Assembly (NCBI GenBank): GCA_003483645.1
Contig: DMYM01000282.1
Location: 6,302-12,832, forward strand
Reading direction: 5' to 3'
DNA from: Verrucomicrobiales bacterium
Lineage (GTDB): Bacteria; Verrucomicrobiota; Verrucomicrobiia; Verrucomicrobiales; Akkermansiaceae
DNA length: 6,531 nt
A program made the translations under genes and the position numbers. Under the pieces are notes generated by a model. The model was not told where the DNA came from, ran no database searches, and was given only the letters and a program-made list of their open reading frames with translations. Shown one piece after another: positions 1 through 5,287 of this stretch (positions are counted from its first letter, which is position 1; the number at the start of each line of letters is the position of its first letter).

Positions 1-337
1 CGGCGCGGTGGGCAAGTGCGCCAGCGTGATCGACTGCTTCATGCCCTACTATTTCCACACCCAGCTCTGCGGCAGCGAAGGCAGCATCCTCGACGACAAG
101 CTCTACTCGTCAAAGCTCCATCTCCGCGACAAGGCCTGGACAAGGCTGCCCGTGGCCCTCGCAGATTCGGGCGACGTCGCCGACCATCCCTACCAGGACC
201 AGTTCCAGGCTTTCTTTGATGCTCTCGACAAGGGCGAACCCATGCCCCTCACCAGCTACCGCGACGCCCTGCAGACCTTCCGTGTGCTTTTCGCTGCCGA
301 CGAAAGTGCTGCCACCGGTCAACCGGTCAAACTCTAG
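1..337 (+). CDS. Gfo/Idh/MocA-family oxidoreductase, C-terminal fragment (5' end outside window)
   Basis: This is the last ~111 codons of a gene that begins before the window; the frame is open from base 2 and stops at TAG 335-337. The NAD(P)-binding Rossmann half lies outside, so only the C-terminal alpha/beta substrate domain is visible. The signature is the family's usual ending: a stretch of the form G-S-E-G-S-I-L-D-D, then H-P-Y-x-D-Q-F-x-A-F-F-D-A-L-D-x-G, then S-Y-R-D-A-L-Q-T-F and the terminal A-A-D-E-S-A-x-T-G-Q-P-V-K-L. Members are usually cytoplasmic dehydrogenases acting on sugars, inositols or related polyols, and some are exported by the Tat pathway, which cannot be judged here. 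Substrate cannot be told from this part. The PIG-L gene follows after 68 bases on the same strand, so co-transcription is likely. An internal GTG at 8-10 is not a real start, because the conserved frame continues upstream of it. Confidence 0.85.
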   Translation, partial: GAVGKCASVIDCFMPYYFHTQLCGSEGSILDDKLYSSKLHLRDKAWTRLPVALADSGDVADHPYQDQFQAFFDALDKGEPMPLTSYRDALQTFRVLFAADESAATGQPVKL

Positions 338-405
338 CCAGGCCTTCCCGGCCCAGGCCCTGCCCGCCGCGGACCGGATAACCAGCAACCCAATAACAAC
401 CACCC

Positions 406-1191
406 GTGCGAAGCATCGCCCTCGCCATCTTCGCCCACCCCGATGACATCGAGTACTTCGGGGCCGGAACTCTCCTCCTCCTGAAGGAGGCCGGATTCGA
501 AACGCACTACTTCAACCTCTCCACCGGCAATTGTGGCTCGGTCGAAATGGGTGCGGAGGAGACACGTCGCGTTCGTCTCGAGGAAGCGAGAACTGCCGCC
601 GACCTCCTCGGAGCCCACTTTCATCCGCCCATCTGCGATGATCTCGAGATCTTCTACGACCTGCCGACCCTGCGCAAGGTGGCTGGCGTGGTGCGACAGG
701 TGAAACCCTCCATCATTCTCACCCACCCCCCGCAGGACTACATGGAGGATCACACCAATACCTGTCGGCTGGCAGTGACTGCGGGTTTCACCCACGGCAT
801 GCCCAACTTCGTGACCGATCCGCCTTCCGACGACACCTACCCGGAAGACGTTTTCATCTACCACTCCGTCCCCCACGGCCTCTGCGATCCGCTCCGCGTC
901 GCTGCCCCCATCGAATCCTTCGTGGATACCTCCCCGGTCTTCGCGATCCAGCGCGAAGCCCTCGCCGCCCACGCGTCCCAGAAGGACTGGCTCGACAGAT
1001 CCCAGGGTGTCGACTCCTACCTCAAGGTCCTCGACGATCTCGTCCTCCAGGTCGGCCAGCTTTCCGGCCGCTTCCGCCAGGCTGAAGGCTGGCGGCGCCA
1101 CCTTCACCTCGGCTTCTCCGCCCACGATCAGGATCCCCTGGCGGACATTCTCGGTGAGAGATACCTCATCACCGGGAATTCAAGCTCGTAA
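406..1191 (+). CDS. PIG-L/LmbE-family zinc-dependent deacetylase
   Basis: A 261-residue protein, a normal length for the family. The N-terminal strand is followed by A10-H-P-D-D14, the PIG-L hallmark, in which His11 and Asp14 bind zinc and Asp13 is the likely general base. The third zinc ligand is His116 in T-H-P-P-Q-D-Y-M-E-D-H, and H153 in Y-H-S-V-P-H-G lies in the region that usually lines the active site. Known members remove N-acetyl groups from GlcNAc-type sugars (GlcNAc-PI, the mycothiol and bacillithiol precursors, N,N'-diacetylchitobiose), so an N-acyl amino sugar is the likely substrate. No signal peptide is seen, so it should be cytoplasmic. The start is GTG 406: an in-frame TAA at 394-396 excludes anything earlier, and a later start would remove the catalytic motif. 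No Shine-Dalgarno precedes it. The NagB-like gene follows after 51 bases, which supports a role in amino-sugar catabolism. The family is certain; the substrate is inferred. Confidence 0.92.
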   Translation: MRSIALAIFAHPDDIEYFGAGTLLLLKEAGFETHYFNLSTGNCGSVEMGAEETRRVRLEEARTAADLLGAHFHPPICDDLEIFYDLPTLRKVAGVVRQVKPSIILTHPPQDYMEDHTNTCRLAVTAGFTHGMPNFVTDPPSDDTYPEDVFIYHSVPHGLCDPLRVAAPIESFVDTSPVFAIQREALAAHASQKDWLDRSQGVDSYLKVLDDLVLQVGQLSGRFRQAEGWRRHLHLGFSAHDQDPLADILGERYLITGNSSS

Positions 1192-1242
1192 TCACCCGAA
1201 CCCACCCCACCCGTCCTGCCTCTCTCGAACCCCTCATCGACC

Positions 1243-2169
1243 ATGCGCCCGCAATCCAAGATCTCCTCCTCCTGGTGGGATTACACCACCCTGGATCCAG
1301 CCATCATCCAGGATGCGGCCAGACTCACCGAGAAAGATCTCGAACAACTCTCCCGTCCCGGATTCCGGGTCGTGATGTATGACACCCTGGAGGACTTCTA
1401 CCTCGCCGAGGCCCTCGAGTACATCGACACTTGGAGACAGGCTACCGCCGACAACCCGGTCGGCATCTGTGGACCGATTGGGCCGACTGAACAGCTCCCC
1501 CTTGTCGCACGCCTCGTCAATGAACTCGGCATCAACGTCTCCTGCGGCCATTTCTGGGGAATGGACGAATGGGTGGGTCATGACGGGAAGGAAGTCCCCC
1601 TCGATCATCCGCTCTCCTTTGAAAAGTCCGACCGCGAACTGTGTTTCAACCGCATCGAGGCGGGGTTCCCGGAGGAAAACCTCCACTTCCCCGCCGCCGA
1701 CACTCAGCCCTACATCGATTCCTGGAACTCCGGTGTGCGCTGCGCCGTCATGCAGGGGGGGCAGGGTGATATCAAGCACTGGGCCTTCAACGATCCTCTC
1801 CGCCGCGAGGGCAGCTACCTCGATGAACCGCCTTCCCCCGCGGAATACCGCAAGCTCGGCACCCGGGTGGTCGAACTCCATCCCATCACCCTCGCCCAGA
1901 ATGCCCGCACCTCGGGTGGAGGCAACATCACCATGGTCCCCAGCCAGGCGGTCACGGTGGGACCGGTCGAAACCTGGCAGGCCGGAAAGGTTTCCATCTG
2001 GCAGGCCGGAACGCACGACAATCCCCTTGGCCAGCGACTCACCGCTCTCATGATTTCCAAGGGCCTCGCTGACTCCGCGGTCCCCATGTCCCTCCTCGCC
2101 GACCACTCCAACGTGCAGTTCAACTACTTCCGGGGTGGCCTCGGTTCCTGCGCGGTCGAGATGCACTGA
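1243..2169 (+). CDS. NagB-fold glucosamine-6-phosphate deaminase/isomerase-like protein (divergent active site)
   Basis: A 308-residue protein with the NagB/RpiA/SOL fold, somewhat longer than E. coli NagB (266). Landmarks in order are a glycine-rich loop G74-I-C-G-P-I-G-P-T-E-Q84 in place of the P-T-G-G-T loop; G106-M-D-E-W-V-G112 and D121-H-P-L-S-F126, matching N-M-D-E-Y-V-G and H-P-x-S-Y; G175-D-I-K-H-W-A-F-N-D-P185 for G-x-D-G-H-I-A-F-N-E-P; G206-T-R-V and N220-A-R222, matching R158 and R172; and V232-P-S-Q-A-V-T-V-G240. Asp108 corresponds to the catalytic Asp72 and His179 to His143. Differences from E. coli NagB are Asp184 for Glu148, an altered D-G-H spacing, Val210 for Lys160 and Asp259 for the phosphate-binding Lys208. 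These alignments were made by eye. NagB converts GlcN6P to Fru6P and ammonia; here a related amino-sugar reaction is likely, but the substrate is uncertain. No signal peptide is seen. A run of seven G (1755-1761) lies inside the active-site motif, but the frame is intact. Confidence 0.87.
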   Translation: MRPQSKISSSWWDYTTLDPAIIQDAARLTEKDLEQLSRPGFRVVMYDTLEDFYLAEALEYIDTWRQATADNPVGICGPIGPTEQLPLVARLVNELGINVSCGHFWGMDEWVGHDGKEVPLDHPLSFEKSDRELCFNRIEAGFPEENLHFPAADTQPYIDSWNSGVRCAVMQGGQGDIKHWAFNDPLRREGSYLDEPPSPAEYRKLGTRVVELHPITLAQNARTSGGGNITMVPSQAVTVGPVETWQAGKVSIWQAGTHDNPLGQRLTALMISKGLADSAVPMSLLADHSNVQFNYFRGGLGSCAVEMH

Positions 2170-2255
2170 TCCTGCGACTCTGACGCCTGCTGCTGGGCCA
2201 GGAGAGCTTGGTTACAGGAAGGACAGGAAAACCTCACGCCCCGATTCCAACCCAA

Positions 2256-2273
2256 GTTGCACCAGAGTGCAAC
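2256..2273. promoter_or_regulatory. Perfect inverted repeat, candidate operator
   Basis: GTTGCAC at 2256-2262 is followed by a four-base spacer (CAGA) and its exact reverse complement GTGCAAC at 2267-2273. The dyad overlaps the -35 hexamer of the putative promoter, which is where a repressor would block polymerase. A rho-independent terminator for the NagB-like gene is less likely, because the stem is short, it lies 87 bases past the stop codon and no T-run follows. The cognate regulator is not in the window. The symmetry is seen directly; operator function is inferred. Confidence 0.5.
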
Positions 2274-2285
2274 CCGCCGTATCAT
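2257..2285 (+). promoter_or_regulatory. Putative sigma-70-like promoter of the sulfatase
   Basis: TTGCAC (2257-2262; three of six bases match TTGACA) and TATCAT (2280-2285; five of six match TATAAT) are separated by exactly 17 bases. A start near 2292 would give a leader of about 140 bases before the ATG at 2432. The -35 match is weak and promoter rules in this group are poorly known, so this is a suggestion supported mainly by the optimal spacing and the overlapping dyad. Confidence 0.35.
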
Positions 2286-2289
2286 ACCC

Positions 2290-2303
2290 GTGAAACCGTT
2301 CAC
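2290..2303. repeat. Small inverted repeat just downstream of the putative -10 box
   Basis: GTGAA (2290-2294), a four-base spacer (ACCG) and TTCAC (2299-2303) form a perfect five-base dyad. It falls where transcription would start, so it could be a second regulator half-site pair or a weak leader hairpin. Arms of this length can occur by chance. Confidence 0.25.
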
Positions 2304-2431
2304 CCGGTCAGGAACTCCATGGGACCCCGCACCCTGGTGATCTGCCTCATTTATCGCTTTCTCTCGGCGAACGATTCCCCTTCCATATCGCCAAGGAAGA
2401 AAAGTTACTCCCGCGCATTCCGAGTAATACC

Positions 2432-3856
2432 ATGACCATGAATCGCCTCCTCGTTCTTGCCACCGGCACCCTTGCTCTCTGGCCGGTGCCCGCCCTCGCC
2501 CGGGATTCCTTCGGCTCTCCGCCCAACATCATCATCATCATGACCGATGACCAGGGTTACGCCGATACCGGGAAGTTCGGCGCTACCAGCTTCAAGACTC
2601 CCCACCTCGACAGGATGGCCGACGAGGGCCTGCGCTTCACCAACTGGTATGTCCCCCAGGCGGTGTGCGGCGCCTCACGGGCCGGTCTGCTCACCGGTTG
2701 CTATCCCAATCGCATCAACATGCTGGGAGCACCCGGTCCGAAATCGCGGACCGGAATTGCCGACGGTGAAATACTCATCTCCGAGATGCTGAAGGAGCGC
2801 GGTTACGCCACCGCCCTCTTTGGCAAGTGGCACCTCGGCCACCATGAGAAATTCCTGCCCCTCCAGCACGGCTTCGATGAGTACTTCGGACTTCCCTACT
2901 CCAACGACATGTGGCCCCACCACCCGGGCGTGCGCCACCTCCCCATGGAGAAACGCCTCCAACGCTGGCCACACCTCCCCATGATCGAGGGCAACAGGAT
3001 CATCAACAAGGAGGTCACTCCGGCAAACCAGGTCGGTCTCACAACCTCCTATACCGACAAGGCCGTCGACTTCATCTCGCGCAATCGAACGAGACCCTTT
3101 TTCCTCTATGTCGCGCACTCCATGCCTCACGTGCCCCTCTTTGTTTCCGACAAGTTCAAGGGCAAATCAAAGCAGGGGCTCTATGGCGATGTCATCATGG
3201 AGATCGACTGGTCGGTGGGGCAGATTCTCTCTGCCCTCAGCAAGCACAAGATCGACAGGAACACCCTCGTCCTCTTTACCAGCGACAACGGCCCCTGGCT
3301 CAGCTACGGCAACCACGCTGGCAGTGCGGGACCGCTCCGGGAAGGAAAAGGCACTACCTGGGAGGGCGGCCAGCGCGCCCCCTGCATCGTCCGTTGGCCT
3401 CACCGGGTCAAGGCGGGCGGTGTATGCCATGCCCCGGCCATGCATATCGATGTCTTCCCCACCATCAAGGCTCTCGTGAAGGGGAAGGGACCCGCCCACA
3501 CGGTCGACGGCAGGGACATCAGTGCCCTCTTGACCGATCCCGCCACGGCCAAGAGTCCACATGAAGCCTACTTCTTCTACCGGGGAGACCAGCTTGAGGC
3601 CGTGCGCTCCGGGAAGTGGTCCCTGCACCTTTCCCACGCCTACCGCAGCCTGAAAGCTGAGCCAGGCCGCGATGGCATCCCGGGGCCCTACCTCCAGAAG
3701 CGCACCCAGCTTGCCCTCTTCGACCTGGATGAGGATATCGGCCAGAAGAAGAACCTCGCCTCCGTCCACCCCGGGGTGACCGCCCGGTTGCAGGCTCTCG
3801 CCAAGAAGTTCGACGCCGATCTCAAGGCTACCAAGCGCTCCAAGGGGTCGCTTTGA
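2432..3856 (+). CDS. Exported formylglycine-dependent sulfatase (S1 family, arylsulfatase A/GALNS-like), C-x-A-x-R type
   Basis: A 474-residue alkaline-phosphatase-fold sulfatase that would hydrolyse sulfate esters outside the cytoplasm. Residues 1-23 form a signal peptide (N-R, a hydrophobic stretch, then A-L-A with cleavage before R24). Active-site residues are metal-binding D39-D40 in M-T-D-D-Q-G-Y; C79-G-A-S-R83, whose cysteine must be oxidised to formylglycine; K132 and H134 in G-K-W-H-L-G; H229; D285-N286 in S-D-N-G-P; and K306 in R-E-G-K-G. The set is complete, so it should be active. The C-terminal subdomain (about 375-474) has the usual L-F-D-L-D-E-D...K-N-L-A ending. The motif has Ala where many sulfatases have Pro, which is within the accepted [C/S]-x-[P/A]-x-R pattern. 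The start is ATG 2432; ATG 2438 is an alternative that also keeps the signal peptide. No Shine-Dalgarno is present. A maturation enzyme is not in the window. The sulfated substrate is unknown, probably a polysaccharide. Confidence 0.95.
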   Translation: MTMNRLLVLATGTLALWPVPALARDSFGSPPNIIIIMTDDQGYADTGKFGATSFKTPHLDRMADEGLRFTNWYVPQAVCGASRAGLLTGCYPNRINMLGAPGPKSRTGIADGEILISEMLKERGYATALFGKWHLGHHEKFLPLQHGFDEYFGLPYSNDMWPHHPGVRHLPMEKRLQRWPHLPMIEGNRIINKEVTPANQVGLTTSYTDKAVDFISRNRTRPFFLYVAHSMPHVPLFVSDKFKGKSKQGLYGDVIMEIDWSVGQILSALSKHKIDRNTLVLFTSDNGPWLSYGNHAGSAGPLREGKGTTWEGGQRAPCIVRWPHRVKAGGVCHAPAMHIDVFPTIKALVKGKGPAHTVDGRDISALLTDPATAKSPHEAYFFYRGDQLEAVRSGKWSLHLSHAYRSLKAEPGRDGIPGPYLQKRTQLALFDLDEDIGQKKNLASVHPGVTARLQALAKKFDADLKATKRSKGSL

Positions 3857-3881
3857 CCTGCATCCCCCTCTCCCCGGCAAT

Positions 3882-5183
3882 TTACTGCTTCTTCTTGCCC
3901 TTGCCCTTCTCCTTGCCGAGGTGAGCTGGTCGCTTATCCTTGTACTGGTCGAGCCCCGCCTGCAGGAGAGAGCGTAGCCGGCGCTCCTCTTCGCTCAGGG
4001 GCATCTGTAGAGGAGACTTCTCCAGCACGTCCTTCCCCACGTCAAAGAACCTGCCATCCCCGTAAAGCTTGTAGCGCTGGTTTCGCACGAACTGTTCAGC
4101 CTGTCTGTTGCTCCCGCTCCGCGAATACCAGATGTGGATCCAATCGCGGTGCTTCTTCTTTCCACCCTTCAGGGTCGCCAGGAGACTCTTGCCATCAATT
4201 CCCCCGGGAACGGACGCACCACTCATCTCGCAGAAGGTGGGCAGGAAGTCGCTGAGATCGAGAATCTCCCTGGACACGACACCGGCCGGGATCGTCCCCG
4301 GCCAACTGACGAGACAGGGAACGCGATTCCCACCGTCGTGCATGGCCCCCTTCGCCCCGGCCACCTCGCGTCCGTTCATGCGGGAAATCACCGGCTTGTC
4401 GGTTCCATTGTCACCCACGAAAACCACCAGGGTGTTCTCTCGCACGCCCTCGTCCTCGAGTTTCCTGAGAATCTTGCCGATGATCTTGTCCATGTAGCGC
4501 ACCATGTCCCCGAAGTACTTGGCATTCCCCTTGTAGGTGGGAGATCCCTTGCTCTTGGGATCCCAGTCCCTGGAGTCCGGGGTGGGCTCAAAGGGGCAAT
4601 GGGTCAGGATCATGGGATAATAGACCAGGAAGGGCTTGTTCTTGTTCCTGCCGATGAACTCACAGGCGTAGTCACTCACTACATCGGGTCCATAGCCGCC
4701 CTTGTCATGGTCCACCTGCTTACCATTCACTTCCAGGCCCGGGTTGGCAAAGCGGCTGGGGCGACGGTTGAGCTGCCAGAGACAGTACTCATCGAAACCG
4801 AAGTTGTTCGGACCCTCCAGACCACCCAGCAACTGCCACTTTCCTACCACACAGGTGGCGTAGCCCTCCTTCTTGAGCAGCTGCGCAAAGGTGGTGGCCT
4901 TGGGATCGAGGAGGCCGAATTTGATATAGTTGCGAATGTTGGAGATCCCGGTCATCAGCTTCACCCGGGAGGGCGTGCAGAGGGGCTGCGAGTAGCAATG
5001 CTCAAAGCGCATGCCCTCCTTCGCCATGGAATCGAGGACCGGCGTCTGGTAGGAGGCCCCCCCATTGGCACCCACGCACTCGTAACCGAGGTCGTCCGCC
5101 ATGATCAGGACGATGTTGGGCTTGGCCGCGAAGACGGGTGCGAGCAGGCCCGGCAGGAGGGCGAGGAAGATGAATCGCATCAT
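3882..5183 (-). CDS. Exported formylglycine-dependent sulfatase (S1 family), C-T-P-S-R type with K-W-Q motif
   Basis: A 433-residue sulfatase. Residues 1-19/20 form a signal peptide (M-M-R, hydrophobic core, P-V-F-A-A) directly before K-P-N-I-V-L-I-M-A-D-D-L-G-Y, the classic sulfatase N-terminus with metal-binding D30-D31. The formylglycine motif is L-C69-T-P-S-R73. Further active-site positions are K115 in G-K-W-Q-L, H195 in L-T-H-C-P-F, D258-N259 in G-D-N-G and K278 in G-A-K-G. The usual His of K-W-H is Gln117, confirmed as a CAG codon at 4835-4833. The C-terminus is a lysine-rich tail (K-E-K-G-K-G-K-K-K-Q) that looks disordered. The open frame extends upstream to 5429, but that extension overlaps the hydrolase gene and would bury the signal peptide; ATG 5183 (or 5180) is preferred. 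The hydrolase gene ends 104 bases upstream on the same strand, so an operon is likely. The substrate is unknown. Confidence 0.93.
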   Translation of the reverse strand: MMRFIFLALLPGLLAPVFAAKPNIVLIMADDLGYECVGANGGASYQTPVLDSMAKEGMRFEHCYSQPLCTPSRVKLMTGISNIRNYIKFGLLDPKATTFAQLLKKEGYATCVVGKWQLLGGLEGPNNFGFDEYCLWQLNRRPSRFANPGLEVNGKQVDHDKGGYGPDVVSDYACEFIGRNKNKPFLVYYPMILTHCPFEPTPDSRDWDPKSKGSPTYKGNAKYFGDMVRYMDKIIGKILRKLEDEGVRENTLVVFVGDNGTDKPVISRMNGREVAGAKGAMHDGGNRVPCLVSWPGTIPAGVVSREILDLSDFLPTFCEMSGASVPGGIDGKSLLATLKGGKKKHRDWIHIWYSRSGSNRQAEQFVRNQRYKLYGDGRFFDVGKDVLEKSPLQMPLSEEERRLRSLLQAGLDQYKDKRPAHLGKEKGKGKKKQ

Positions 5184-5287
5184 GCCGGGAAGGTGACAGA
5201 TCGAACGTCCGGCGCAAGCCTTGCAGAACCCGCCCCAGGGCGGAAAACACCCGTGGCACCGGTACCCAGTCATGAATGATGAAGGGA
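5184..5287 (-). other. Gap between hydrolase and sulfatase genes, with a short GC hairpin
   Basis: The 104 bases between the two minus-strand genes contain CCGCCC (5230-5235), two bases, and GGGCGG (5238-5243), a stem of five to six G-C pairs. In the direction of transcription no T-run follows it, so it is not a convincing terminator; it could be a processing or attenuation hairpin, or chance. I see no convincing promoter and no Shine-Dalgarno before ATG 5183. Confidence 0.3.

Larger units (their letters stand above)
2170..2431. other. Intergenic region between the NagB-like gene and the sulfatase
   Basis: This is the longest non-coding stretch in the window (262 bases) and separates two + strand units. 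It holds the dyad at 2256-2273, a plausible sigma-70-like promoter (2257-2285) and a smaller dyad at 2290-2303. No terminator with a T-run follows the NagB-like stop codon. A purine-rich A-A-G-G-A-A-G at 2393-2399 resembles a Shine-Dalgarno but sits about 32 bases before the ATG, too far to act as one. A 75-codon open frame at 2208-2435 overlaps the sulfatase start and looks non-coding. Confidence 0.6.

Noticed and set aside
314..329. Tandem direct repeat ACCGGTCA x2 at the end of the oxidoreductase gene
   Set aside because: It encodes the conserved family C-terminus (T-G-Q-P-V-K-L), so coding constraint and chance explain it.
339..375. GC-rich stretch with repeated CCAGGCC and a GGCC-TTCCC-GGCC hairpin between the first two genes
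   Set aside because: The stem is only four base pairs and no T-run follows, so it is not supportable as a terminator.
334..1125. A 263-codon minus-strand frame antisense to the PIG-L gene
   Set aside because: It mirrors the PIG-L coding region, has no recognisable motif, and the sense frame carries the A-H-P-D-D and D-H zinc motifs.
1755..1761. Run of seven G in the NagB-like gene as a possible programmed frameshift site
   Set aside because: The frame is intact on both sides and conserved motifs continue in the same frame, so no shift is needed.
1234..2166. A 310-codon minus-strand frame antisense to the NagB-like gene
   Set aside because: Same reasoning: the sense strand has clear NagB landmarks, and the antisense product is low-information and Gly/Glu/Val-rich.
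2208..2435. A 75-codon + strand open frame before the first sulfatase
   Set aside because: It runs through the promoter and dyad region, has no recognisable features and overlaps the sulfatase start by four bases; most likely chance.
4134..5279. A long + strand open frame (381 codons) antisense to the second sulfatase
   Set aside because: It lies opposite a gene with complete sulfatase motifs and a signal peptide; its own translation shows no recognisable domain. Long antisense frames are expected with this GC-biased codon use.
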